This document shows positions 1 to 11,300 of a DNA stretch of 64,000 nt, piece by piece. The DNA lies in the NCBI GenBank assembly GCA_035610365.1, contig CM069436.1, forward strand, positions 8,918,937-8,982,936. Direction: 5' to 3'. Within the stretch, counting starts at the first letter, position 1. Each line of letters opens with the position of its first letter. Source of the stretch: Aquatica leii (taxonomy: Eukaryota; Arthropoda; Insecta; Coleoptera; Lampyridae). The notes under the pieces were generated by a model. That model saw only the letters and a program-made list of their open reading frames with translations. It had not been told where the DNA came from and did not search any database. The position numbers and the translations under genes were made by a program.

Positions 1-537
1 TCGACATGGTTGATGCACGTCGCACATCAAACATATATCGGCGCCGTTATACCCTGCGCCAAGCCCTTGGCTACGACACAACAACCGAGCGGGGTAGCTG
101 GTCCACGATGCTGTCTTTGGTTGCTGCGAGTCCCTGTTCATAAGCGACGAGCAACCTTATCCCTAGCATTAACCTAAGCATCACATACGATCATTTACTT
201 AGACCGTTTCCCTATCCGCCACCTGGAGATGCGCCTGGTAGGGTGCCACCTCTCAGGTACTCCATATTAGTCCCACGAGTAAAAAAATAAATATAAGCAA
301 TCATATGCCGTTATATACACATACAACGGACCTTGAGGTTAGACCAGTAACGACTGGTATAAGGAGATAACAACTGCCCCTCTCTAACTCATGACCAGAC
401 CACTTTATTTTGACCAATTTTAAAATCGTCATAAGAACATCATTACCTATTTACAAAAATCCTTATTAACTCATAACTACCCATCCCTTATCCATCACTT
501 GAAGACACGCCCTATAGGTATCTCAACCCACACGTAG
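1..537. other. Unassigned leading region, possible retroelement 3' end
   Basis: No gene can be supported here. The first 270 bases are richer in GC than the flanks and read open for about 46 codons on + before a stop. An A-rich run near 281-296 would suit the tail of a non-LTR retrotransposon. I see no reverse transcriptase or zinc-finger motif, so this is a weak inference. Part of the region may instead be the intron upstream of the gene beginning near 538. Confidence 0.25.
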
Positions 538-1764
538 GAGAAATGTGCAGAAATATTTTTTTAAATCCAAACTTGCAGCCAGAAGCGTTATCAAGATCAA
601 GTACGCCGTTATCACCTGGGGGTTCATTAGGTGGAGGCAACGCAATTAACGAATTCAGTGCAATGAGCCAATGCACCCGTAAAAGCCAAATAGATGCGCT
701 ACCATTTTACGAAATCGAAAGTTGCACAGCTAGCAAACAAGAACATATAATCTCGGTGGTAACATAAATACTCGATTCACTAAACTGCCAAATTCCAAAC
801 TAACGTTTCAGAATTTACGTGAACTTAGCATGCATTTACTAAAACAAAGCACCGAAAACAGAATAAGCCGCTTTCAATGGCAGTCACAAACACCAATGCA
901 TGTTCATGCCGTAGCTACAAGATACGTTTCGGCACAGTTAGAACAATCGCGGTATTTATGTCACATACTTTGCAAGGGAATAGGATTTGATCCAAAATAT
1001 GACCAGGAAAAAGGATTCGCGTTTATGTAAGTTTTCCACATTGTTATTTAATCAATAATCAATCATTTCAGTGATCATTTATCCACCGAGAAGAAATATG
1101 TATTCTTCTCAGTTTTAGAAAGGTATTACTTAGCTGTTGAATCCATTGCGTTCCCTTTACCACAAGGATTCACATCGTTTTTTACATTTTTGGGGTATCG
1201 CACACTGCGTTTCAATACTTTCTTGCAGTACGTACAAAGAAACGTTTTCGAACTACAAGTGGATGTTATGAAAGTTATTATGATGGGTATATTTATCCAA
1301 AGTAGAAAATTGCAACTTTAACAAGTAATTGTAGATACCGATGACACTAAGTCAGGAATCGAACGTAAATTAAAATTGCTGACCATGTTGCCAAGATCGA
1401 GATTAAAGAGGTTATTAAGTCAGTGGAGTCATCCCATTAGCTTGATGATTAGGGCTCGCGAACACTCGCTTAATATACTGTCAGGTGTTGAAGGACAAAA
1501 TCCACGTTTGCACGGTCTGCAAAAAAATAGAAACTATCAATTAGGTAAGTACTATAATTGGACTTTTGCACTTTAAGTGTGCAAAACATGTTATAATGGG
1601 GATTAAATATTCGTTTTTTAGGTTTAGCTGCATTTCCATCTGAAGATCGGCTGTCACCGCTAGACACCTTTTTAGATCTACTAACAGCAAAAGCGAATCT
1701 AACCGAAATTGATTTTGGATTACTAATCGAAGCCACTGTTACATCAACAGACGACTTTTTATAA
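538..1764 (+). CDS. 3' part of a multi-exon protein gene, family uncertain (weak candidate: pigeon/GSAP-like)
   Basis: Five coding blocks join in frame with consensus splice sites: about 538-758, 812-1026, 1072-1286, 1335-1544 and 1622-1764. They give about 330 codons ending in TAA. The reading frame is open upstream of the first ATG at 543 and an AG precedes 538, so 543 may be internal and the 5' exons may be missing from the window. The protein is soluble-looking, with no membrane segment or signal peptide. It contains an aromatic-rich block (positions 1105-1250) and a basic stretch encoded by 1376-1440 ([13 protein letters not shown]). The ending is acidic (TSTDDFL). From memory only, its layout recalls the C-terminal region of the pigeon / gamma-secretase activating protein family, but I cannot confirm that. 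A polyadenylation-type AATAAA overlaps the stop codon. It converges on RTF2. Confidence 0.6.
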
Positions 1765-1841
1765 TAAATTAATTCTATTTGTTACATAACCTATTTATTA
1801 TTTTCCAAAATAATTATAATAAAAACGTAAAATTACTAAAA

Positions 1842-2936
1842 TTAATTGTAAAATGGATTGTACGTAATCCAATGGGCCCGATTTTGTTGTTTCTCTGATG
1901 TATGACTAGTGAATATAGATTTGTACACATCGGAAGCTTGAGGATCTTTTGCGACACTGTAATCTTTCTTTACTTTCTTTGCTTTCTCTCTTAAAGCTTC
2001 ATGAGCACCTTCACGTTTTATTTGTCCCCGTATTGCCGCATTCGAAGTTACTGTCGGAGTTATGTTTTCAGTTTTATGCTAAAAATATAAATGAGATCGT
2101 TACGGTATAAAGCTTTGACTTGCTTACCCCATTTACACTAGTATTAGAAGTCGATGGTGCTTCTACACTATCACTACTAACAACCGTTGCAGACTTAGTC
2201 GTTAACTTTTTTTCCTTGTCCTTTTTGAGTTTCTGTTGCCTATTTTCCATATTGCTTCGCATCAAAACCAAATCTTCATCAGTACCATTTAATATCACAA
2301 CATCTTCGTTATTAAACGGTTTTTGACACTACAAACATAGAATTAATTATAATTATATACTCAACGAATAAATTACCTTATGACAAATGCTACCACTAAT
2401 TTCTTTAAAAGCCCTTTCGGAAAAAACACATCCACATGACCATAACCCTACAAAACGATACCTTCCAGTCATTTCCATTCCAATGACCGGGCAAATGTAA
2501 GGAGCCGAACGTGCATCTTCGCTACCTCCTTTTTTCTCATCATTAGGTTTATACGCTGGATTTGGTGTTAGATTCAAGTTTTTTACGTCCTAAAATGAAA
2601 CTTAACTAAAAGCGTTTATGTATCTCCACATTTACCTTTAAACTTTTGATATGTTTGACACCATCAGGTAACGTCGATCGATTCAAAAGTCCTTCAATTA
2701 ATGCTATTTTGTTGTAGAAAAAACCAAGTCCGCACATAACTATGGGTTCTTGCAAAGCTTGTTGGGATAAATGACAACATCTCCACTGAAATGCCAATTC
2801 GAAATCTTTGTCTTTCTGAAAAATGTAATCGGAATAAATATGAGTATATCAGGGTAATGGTACTTACAGTTTCTGGTTTCTTTTTTACGCGCACTAATTC
2901 GTCTCTGCGTGGAATTGTGCCACCATCGCACCCCAT
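1842..2936 (-). CDS. RTF2: Protein RTF2 homolog (replication termination factor 2), complete
   Basis: Five exons join in frame to 299 codons: 2868-2936, 2636-2815, 2377-2589, 2128-2328 and 1842-2078. The length is close to the roughly 306 residues of vertebrate RTF2. The start MGCDGGTIPRRDEL is the family's highly conserved N-terminus. A C2HC2-type, RING-related region is visible with Cys116, Cys135, Cys137, Cys152 and Cys155 around ICPVIGMEMTG and CGCVFSERAFKEI. A Lys/Glu/Ser-rich linker follows, and then the conserved C-terminal block YKSIFTSH...AHWITY. RTF2 family proteins act in the nucleus at replication forks; family members influence fork stalling and are targets of DDI1/2-proteasome removal (established knowledge). 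All introns are 47-51 bases long. A downstream AATAAA (complement of 1794-1799) lies in the 77-bp gap that separates it from the convergent gene. Confidence 0.95.
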
Positions 2937-3461
2937 TTTGTTTATAAATAAAATATAACAACTTTAAAATACTTTGTGAAAAATATATACAAGTTAAATG
3001 ACGTTTAGCGTTTGCCAATATGGCCAATATAGCATCCAATATAGCCAACTGTAAAATAAAAAATTAATTTTATTGTAGCGAATGAACTAATTACTAAAGT
3101 TTTAAGTAAACAAAGATTTAAAAAACGTATTTAATATATTAGAATATATATTAGTTCTACGTGAAGTTAAAGAATGAAATCCAACATGTAAATCTCATCT
3201 TTATTTTTATCTAATGTTATCTAATAAATGTAAATAAAAAAAAACAGTGGCGTAACGGGTTCGCTTTTCAAGTAGCAAGGCAACAATACGAATACGTCAT
3301 TTTATAAAAAAATTCAAATGTTTAAAATTAATGCTTTCCTGAAAGTAATAAAACTTTATATATTGTCAAATTACTCATCTTGTTAATTGATTAAATTTTT
3401 GATTGGTTATTGTCTTTAATGACGACGTTCGTAACTATACATGTAGCGTATTTAATTATTA
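2937..3461. other. Intergenic region upstream of RTF2
   Basis: AT-rich sequence that should contain the RTF2 promoter and 5' UTR. There is no long reading frame. I see nothing else that I can name. Confidence 0.4.
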
Positions 3462-4399
3462 GGGACTTATCGCACTGGTTCCGGTAACGCTAACGCTAAC
3501 GTTATTTCAAATTTGTACTAAAGACGCATGTGCAGAAAATACCGTAACGCTAAATATTTATCGGATTCCGCTAAATTTTCTGAAATATCGTAACGTACGC
3601 TCAATTCAAATAGTTCAATTCAAGTGTGTACACGAACTTCAAATTGCTTCAAATAGTTCAATTTAAACATTTACGCTAACTTCAAATCATTTATTTCGTA
3701 GAGTATTAAAACAATTTCTAAGCGATTATAGTTTATGCTGTAGTTAAATTTATTTTTTACATATTTAGATGATTTAGGCTAAGTCCTCATGAGCGTAAAC
3801 AATCCGGAAAAGCGTAACGACCTTATTGCGGTCATTTTCCGCTATTATGGGCGGAACGTACCAATGTGATCCCTGTTATGTTTGTTTCTGTACATAAGCA
3901 ACGGAATCCGCGAAAAGTTCAACATCAACGAACTTTTTGCGTAACGACAAGGAAGCTGTCTTTTAATAAATATGGCTGATGCTTAACCAATCAAATCGTT
4001 TAAAGTTTCCGCATATCCGCGCTGATTGCGTTCATGAGGACTTAGCCTTAGAAAGGCTAGCTCTAGCTAAATCATCTTTCTCAAATCGAAAATTGAATAT
4101 ATGTCTTTAGCAGACATACCATCTAAGTTGAACCTTCCATACTGCTCAGCCCTTATCCTTTTAGTTCTTCGCATTAACATAAGTAACATATTATCTAATA
4201 CTTCATCTTCAGGTGCTTCAAACTGCATCTTCTATTGTTACTAGTAATTATAAAAAGAATAATTTTAAGGTTAAGTTTACGTTAACGTAAAAATTTGCGA
4301 TAACTAAAAATATAACCGACCCGTTATATAAAGTACCGTATTGGTTTATGTGATTTTAGCGTTAGCGTTAGCGCTAGCGGGACCAGTGCGATAACTCCC
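3462..4399. mobile_element. Non-autonomous DNA transposon, about 0.94 kb, with GGGA(C/G)TTATCGCACTGGT inverted ends
   Basis: The left end (GGGACTTATCGCACTGGTTCCG, first 20 bases decisive) is matched by the reverse complement of the right end (4378-4399). Both ends continue into a repeated CGCTAACGCTAACG motif. The element is flanked by TA on each side (3460-3461 and 4400-4401), and ATTATTA / TATTATAA surround it, so the exact target duplication is ambiguous. No transposase frame exists. A second element sits in the middle (3777-4047). The superfamily cannot be fixed from the ends alone. Confidence 0.75.
3777..4047. mobile_element. Nested 271-bp MITE, PIF/Harbinger-like
   Basis: The termini GGCTAAGTCCTCATGA and TCATGAGGACTTAGCC are exact inverted repeats of 16 bases, with a weaker continuation. 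The element is flanked by TTA on both sides (3774-3776 and 4048-4050). A 3-bp TTA/TAA duplication is the hallmark of PIF/Harbinger elements (established knowledge). It has no coding capacity. Because it lies inside the larger inverted-repeat element, it inserted later. Confidence 0.75.
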
Positions 4400-5480
4400 T
4401 ATTATAAGTATAAAATTACAATTGCATTTGAATGAACGAGAGACAAAACCAAATTCTTAATTTAAATGTATGAATAATTTCCATGCCAAACATGATCAAT
4501 GACGTTAAATAAACGTAACTGTTGAGATGATTTAGTTTAAATTTCAATTCCATTAAAGAACCGCAAAGTTACGTAAGCATCGTCATCTGGCGAAAAAACG
4601 ATAACGACGAAAATGCGCATACAATCCATTTTAAGAAGAGGTACAATCAGCAATTCGTGTAATACCTGTGTGTTTTGTGTGTGAAATTTTATAGGTATGT
4701 AACTGAAGATAATAGTAGACTAACGTAAACAATAAAATTTATAAACATTAAAATTCTAGCGTTATAGAAACACCACATGTTTTCTTTGTTTGGTAAAACG
4801 AATGCATTGGCATCCATTTTAATCATGTCGAGTCAATTGCTTTGTGTGTATGATGCATTTCAAAATCAATTTATGTGGAATTATTCACGATGTTTTCTTA
4901 CAAATTGTTAATTAAAACTGAAGCGACATGTCTTAATGGATTGCTTGAAATGTAATTTAGATTCGTCGTATTTTCTTTATTTTATAATTTCATTTAGTAT
5001 GTGCAATTTTAGACACAAATTTAAGCGTCGTAAATTTAACTAATATACATTAACTATTTTGCACTAAAATATAAAGATTATTAAAATTGAAAATGACGTT
5101 CAATTCAATTTGTTTTTGTTTGTACCTTTATAATATGATGATACAAAAGTTGATCAAGGTTAGGACATTTTTTCAATTGGAATATTTGCATATTGATGTG
5201 ATTAGAATGGATTTGATAACAAGCAAAAACACCAGTGTGCATTGCCCTATAGAAAATAATCTAATATTTTATTTGCCATGATGGACAAACAGAGCGTGTG
5301 GTCTCAGGTAGTTCTCATACTATGGAGACCTTGTACTTTCAGAAGAAGTTATCTATCTTGGTCTATGATATAAACAAGCCCTTGCTTTTATGCATTAAAG
5401 ACGCAGTAGGTTACTTTCATGATAATAAACTCTACATTTTATAACGTTTGTTTGATATATTATTGTGTGTTTATTGTGTA
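4400..5480. other. Intergenic, nothing recognised
   Basis: AT-rich DNA with only short chance reading frames. I found no repeat ends, RNA gene or conserved protein signature. Confidence 0.4.
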
Positions 5481-6160
5481 CTAGCTGACCCGGCAAACTT
5501 CGTACCGCCTCAGGATCAATAAATGTTGTGTTCACCTTAGATAAATTTAAATTCAGTTTTTAATTATGACAAAATGAAATCAGTTTAATAAGTGTACAAA
5601 AACCAAAATGAAATAGAAATTAAGGCATTTGCTTTTTTCGTAGCATGTAGCATTGTTGCCGTAGTTTCTGTTAAACTATTTGCTAGATGTTGGTTGAACT
5701 CGGGTCGATTCCTTTCATTAAAACGCATTGTGATATACGACATTTTTTGTTTTGTTGTCAGGTGCGAGAACGAACTTTGCGAATAAACACTTACGAATTG
5801 GCCTTGCGATTTGTTGATCGTCATAGTGAATGTAAGACGAATCAGAAATTGAATTTGTTTAAACTCGAATGATTGGGATAATCAGAATTTTTGGAATTAG
5901 AACTTACTCACCTTTAAACTTTCCTTTGAGTATCGTTGCGTAAATCACATTGCTCATGAGTTTTCTCACCACCAAACGCGTTCCGTTACATAGTTTTTGT
6001 TGGTTCAAATTTTGAAGCGTGATGACTATACCGAGCCAACCTTTAGTTGTAAATTGTGCGGTGGTAAGCCAGGCAAATCCAATAGATCCATTAGACCAAC
6101 GATTTAATTTTGATTTGTAAAGTGATCTAAATCTTTCCCTCAATAATTGCTTCTTCACTT
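5481..6160 (-). mobile_element. Helitron remnant: 3' end with C-terminal helicase pieces
   Basis: On the - strand, the piece 5904-6158 carries the block LCNGTRLVVRKLM followed by a KGKFKGE tail. The piece 5585-5824 starts with MTINKSQGQ. Both are signature motifs of the Pif1-like helicase at the C-terminal end of Helitron Rep/helicase proteins. The two pieces are out of frame with each other and the rest of the protein is gone, so this is a fossil. The left boundary reads, on the - strand, GCCGGGTCAGCTAG followed by T. That matches the CTRR-T 3' terminus of Helitrons and sits just downstream of the helicase C-terminus, as expected. The upstream limit is unclear. Confidence 0.75.
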
Positions 6161-6854
6161 AACTAATTGTTATTTTTGTGTTTAGCAATAATAACACTTT
6201 GTTGATGAGCTCGTCCATCGCTCAAATATATAGTCAAAAATTACCGATTTGATTGATTGGCAATACGTGCACAATGACAAACGATATAACCTTCACAATG
6301 TGCACTTCATCAAACTCAACCTTTTTAAAATCATTTTTTGTTAATTAGTCAAACTCTAATGTAATAACCGTTAGAAATCAGAAAGGATAATGCACACAAC
6401 GCCATCTGATGGTATTATAAAAATCAACGTACAACGCCATGTTCATTTTTGTCTCTGTCGTGTATCAGAGGTTATTTTTTGTGATTTTTTTGAAGTGAAA
6501 CTTCTTTATCGGCGTTGGAAAAAAATTTACCGTCACATTTTACGCGTCACGTCACATTTTTATCGTCACATTTTTTTCTTGCCCCTACCACGGTTGGTTC
6601 AGACGAAGAGTACTTTCAGTTTCTCCAACGCAGTAGGGAGAGCATGTCGCTTATTTCGTTACGCCTCACATTTTTAATTAATACGACTGCTAATTTAATG
6701 AACATCAATTAATTGGCATAGAGTATAAATTCTGAAATATGTTATTAATTTTTGTAAATCAATTAACTAATTTTTTATTATAAAATTCTAAAATATTTTT
6801 AAATAAATACAAATTGTACAAGGTGTTCAAAGGTAGTAAAATAAATAAAAAGTT
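6161..6854. repeat. Unclassified dispersed-repeat-like sequence
   Basis: It contains two ACAACGCCAT motifs (about 6398 and 6431), a run of GTCACATTTT-type repeats (6533-6577) and the near-palindrome GAAGTGAAACTTC (6492-6504). That palindrome and its flank recur in inverted orientation at 7181-7197. This pattern suggests transposon-derived DNA, but I cannot define ends or a family. The short frames here are not convincing genes. Confidence 0.35.
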
Positions 6855-6871
6855 CGCCCCCGGGTGGGCTC

Positions 6872-6908
<37 letters not shown>

Positions 6909-6928
6909 GTCGATTGCGCCACGGAGGC
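6855..6928 (-). tRNA. tRNA-Asn (anticodon GTT)
   Basis: Read on the - strand, the 74 bases fold as a full cloverleaf. The acceptor stem is GCCTCCG/CGGGGGC with one G-T pair, followed by discriminator G. The D arm starts TGGCGCAATCG, the anticodon arm is TTCGG-CTGTTAA-CCGAA with anticodon GTT, and the T arm contains GGTTCGAGCC. The A box (TGGCGCAATCG) and B box (GGTTCGAGCC) are intact. There is no intron. No TTTT run lies immediately downstream (AACTTTTTATT follows within 10 bases and may terminate transcription). Confidence 0.97.
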
Positions 6929-8349
6929 ACATACTATAGGTCACAAAACGGATGGTTATAAGGTACACGGTCAAAACGTTGCTATAAGATACGATCAATT
7001 GTTGTTGTAATACTCCACAAATTCTACAAAATCATCAAATATCAGCCTTCGTGGCGCAATCGGTTATTTGTATTCATGTCTATGATAATAAAATCCTTTT
7101 GTTTAAACTTAATCAATTTCACTATATTTAACCAATTTCTGAAAAGTTGCATGTAGATCATTTTGCGAAAAATAAGGCCATAAAGAAGTTTCACTTCTTA
7201 CATGTGTACACTAGTACACGCCCTAATTTTTTTTTTAAATCAAAATTTCATTAAAACCAGTCAATTCGTTCTTGATATATCATCAAAAAAGCCTTTCCAT
7301 ACAAAATTTTTTTTCGTAACCAGGACCTCAGTATCTACTGGCTAACTGTCAGTTAAATAACTTCTGTTCTGTTTAAAATAATAATGTTTGTGCACATGTT
7401 TATATATGTGTTGGGATTTAAACCTGATCTCATATCTGCGTATTCGTTTAATTGACTTAAATTTGGAATGTATCTTGATTATAAACTGAAATCTAAATAA
7501 TGCAATTATTTTGCATTTACATTTAGTTAGAAGACCGGAAGGGTTTCTCGCTTGTTCTGTCACCCGTTTTTTATCGAGCAGAAAGTTTCGGTTAAAATTT
7601 AACGAATTCGATTTTTGCTGTGTGTTTTATTTACCCTACTGGAAAGTAAGCAGTGTATAACAAACTTAACATAACATTTTGTTTCTGTATGGTCGGATCA
7701 AATATGGATATCGATCTAACGGTATAATTAAATTAAAAAATAGACACATTTAAATTAAAAACATGATGTAGTTTCGTACATCGTGCACTTTTAAAACGTA
7801 CGAACGATATTACGTGTTTTGATTGTAGTTTGTTTATTGTATTATATAAATAACGTTATATGACCTTGGTTTTTTTGACTTAAAAATACGATAAATATAA
7901 CGTAATAGAAGTAACGTTAAAATGATTTAGTAATAACGTGATTTGGTTGCCTGTTTAATTGCATTGTAGAGTATGCGGCTTACGTTGTACATAAAAAATA
8001 GGTCAATTTTTAAACTTTAAAAAATTTTAATAATGTATAATTAATTGTTAAACGTGCGTTGATTAAAGATATATAATGTAAATTTAATTTGTCTACTACA
8101 AACTGTAAAAATATATCGATTTAAATTAGTAGTTCCGTTAATTTTAGTAGTTCAAATGCCTGTATAATTTAAATTAAGATTGCGCAAGCGCAATCGTATT
8201 TTAGTACATTTTCCTTTATCCGGTTTCTCGCCGTCCATTTTGCTGGTGATTTGACGAAGTGTTTTGACACTTCGATAAATACAGCAAAATATAATTTTGT
8301 TGTCACTCTTGAGTGTTAAATGTGAAAAAGTTTATTATAAAGATTAACA
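6929..8349. promoter_or_regulatory. Intergenic region with the eIF3a promoter / 5' UTR
   Basis: This is the only space between the tRNA and the eIF3a start codon. It is AT-rich, with a more GC-rich pyrimidine-containing stretch at about 8213-8260 (TTTCCTTTATCCGGTTTCTC). That would fit a 5'-terminal pyrimidine-type transcription start, common for translation genes. This is inference from position and composition. No TATA box could be singled out. Confidence 0.35.
7044..7066 (+). pseudogene. Detached 5' fragment of a tRNA-Asn
   Basis: The sequence GCCTTCGTGGCGCAATCGGT followed by TA matches the acceptor 5' strand and D-arm start of the neighbouring tRNA-Asn with one substitution, in the opposite orientation. 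The anticodon and T arms are missing, so it cannot be a functional tRNA. It is either a truncated tRNA copy or the head of a tRNA-derived element. Confidence 0.55.
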
Positions 8350-11300
8350 ATGGCTCGGTACGGCCAGCGTCCGGAAAATGCGCTTAAACGCGCGACCGGT
8401 AAGTACCGAAAAATGGATGCATATGGTTACGCACGTTGGATATTTGAGGTTGTATTCTATCTTGTTGCGTATTCTAGAATTTATTGAAGTGGGCAAACCC
8501 GCGAGGGCTTTGGACACTTTGCAAGAAGTGTTTCGTAACAAAAAATGGCCATACAACAATTGGTCCGAATCGGTGCTGGAGCCCATCATGTTCAAATACT
8601 TAGATTTATGTGTCGAATTAAAGAAGTCTCACATTGCAAAGGAAGGGCTGTTTCAATATCGAAACATGTTCCAATCTGTCAATGTAGGGTCTTTAGAAAA
8701 CGTCATAAGAGGGTATTTGCGGATGGCCGAAGAGAAAACCGAAAATGCTCGAGAACAATCTGCACAAGCTGTCATAGACATAGATGATTTAGATAATTTA
8801 GCGACTCCCGAAAGTATTTTACTAAGGTAATCCACTTTTACTTCTTAGTTACATAACTAACCTACCATATTTTACAGTGCCGTATCGGGAGAAGATGCTC
8901 AGGATCGTTCAGATCGTACTATTTTAACACCATGGGTTAAATTTTTATGGGAATCTTATTGTCAGTGTTTAGAGTTATTACGTACTAACGCGCATGTCGA
9001 AAATTTATATCACGATATTGCTCGCATGGCTTTTCAATTTTGTTTAAAATATAATCGCAAAACCGAATTTCGTAAATTATGCGATAAACTTAGGAAACAT
9101 TTAGAAGATATCTGCAAACTACCAACTCAAGTTGCTAATGTTTCGATTTCAAAGCCGGAAACGCAACAATTGAATTTGGAAACACGGTTGTATCAACTTG
9201 ATTCAGCGATTCAAATGGAGTTGTGGCAGGTACAAGTGTTTAATTTAGGTGTAATGTACGTGTTTATTGTTTTTAATCTGTAGGAGGCTTATAAAGCGAT
9301 AGAAGATATTCATGGTTTGATGAATATGTCGAAGAAGTTGCCTGTGCCGAAGACTATGGCCAATTATTATCAAAAACTTGCCATGGTGTTTTGGAAGGCT
9401 GGGAATTATCTATTTCATGCAGCAGCGTTGTTTAAATTGTTTCAACTTTCTAAAGAAATGAAGAAAAATATTACTCAGGAGGAGCTGCAAAAGTAAGAAT
9501 TCTGGTATTACAGTATTTTTTTGGTGATCACTTCTGGAGGTATACCGGTCGCTTTCTTTTTATTTATTCTCTTCGCCGCTTCCAAGACTTCGTCCGTGCT
9601 GAATGTAGGTGGTGGAGGCCACCTAACGAATCCCGGTTTACTTGGGAAAAAGTTGCTAGCCACTTCTTCTGTAAGTTCTAGTTTGATCTTGGGTTTGAAT
9701 CGGTCGACCTTGAGTCTTTTTGTGGCGATTTGGCAGCTCCGTCTCCATGGATCGCTCTCTATACTTTCACGTAACTCCATCAAAGTATAGTCTTTTGCCA
9801 TAAGAATCGTCTTCCTGAATCCATTCTTCAATTCTGAATCATTTAAATAAATTTTTATATTGTTGCATTCTTGCCTTGTTAGGTTTTTGCTACATCGGCG
9901 CAACTCGCAGTTTCTAACGCTTTCTTTGTACTATTCTAATTGTAGCTTGTACATCTTGTTATTCGCTTGCGTAGTTTGTTTTTTTTACGATTGTAATCAT
10001 TTATAGAATGGCGTGCAGAGTGTTATTAGCAACTTTATCGATACCCCTACCGTCTGCGCATCCTGAATTCGATCGATTCATTGAAACCGATAAATCGCCT
10101 TTGGAAAAAGCACAACGCTTAGCCGTCTTGTTAGGACTTCTGCAACCGCCAACTCGTAACAGTTTATTGAAAGATTTGGTAAGTTTCGGCGGGACTACGT
10201 TTTTAAACTTACAAATTAACTGATCATTAGGTACGAGTTAACGTCATCAATCTGGCAATTCCGCAACTGCAAGATTTGTACAATTGGTTAGAGGTGGATT
10301 TTCACCCGTTGTTGCTATGCACGCGCGTTCAATCCGTTATTCTTGCATTGCGATGCGAAGAAAACGTCTCGTTGCAACAATACATTCCGGCGTTACAAGA
10401 TGTTACGCTTGTTCGTTTAGTGCGACAAATTGCACAAGTATATCAGACCATTGAATTTAAAAGACTAATTGAATTAGCTAAATTTACAACTAGTTTTCAC
10501 ATGGAACGTCTTTTAGTCGATTGCGTTCGACACAATGATATGCAAATTCGCATAGACCATGGAAAACAATGTGTTCATTTTGGAATAGATTTAAGCGAAA
10601 GCCAACGAGAAGACAAACCTGAAGGTCCGACGCTTCAATCCATGCCGAGCGAACAAGTTCGTAATCAACTAGTCAATATGTCGACCGTTTTATATCAAGC
10701 TATTAACGTCATTAATCCTCACAAGAAAAAGGTAAGTGCGTCTACTAAATCACAAAAAATTCACGACTAAATACTTTAGATGCAACGCGAAAAACAACGT
10801 ATGGCGATGGTTTCGAATTATCACGAAACGAAACTTCACGAGCACCAGCTCATTCTACAGCGTCATAAGATTATTGAAGATCGCAAAGAATATATTGAGC
10901 GTTTAAATACTGTCAGAGAAGAGGAAGAACAAAGAAGGTTGGTATTTAATTGAATAATAACTTTGTAACGTTTACATTTTAATAGAATTGAAGAAATTCA
11001 ACGCCAACAAGCGTTGGCTGAACAAAAACGCCTGGAACAAGAACGCGAAGAAAGAGAGCGTAAACGAGCTTTAAACGAAATTCAACAAATTAAAGATCGT
11101 CATTTGAAAGAAAAAATGCAACAAATTTCTCAAACCAGTCACGGTCAGAAGATTCTTAAAAAACTCGACGGGGATGACATCAAGAAAATGGACGCCGATC
11201 AAATTGCTGCTAGGGAGGCGGAAGAGTTGCAAAAGGAACGTAGAGAATTACAGGCAAAATTAAAATCGCAGGAGAAAAAAATCGATTACTTTGAACGTGC

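Noticed and set aside
6390-6712. 95- and 65-codon frames on +
   Set aside because: Overlapping frames in repeat-like DNA with no recognisable motif.
6492-7197. Possible transposon with GAAGTGAAACTTC inverted ends enclosing the tRNA
   Set aside because: The motif is itself nearly palindromic, so opposite orientation means little, and no target duplication or further end similarity was found.
8378-8477. Start of the 150-codon eIF3a frame at 8378
   Set aside because: The first 33 codons of that frame read through intron 1. The true start is 8350, with splicing from 8398 to 8478.
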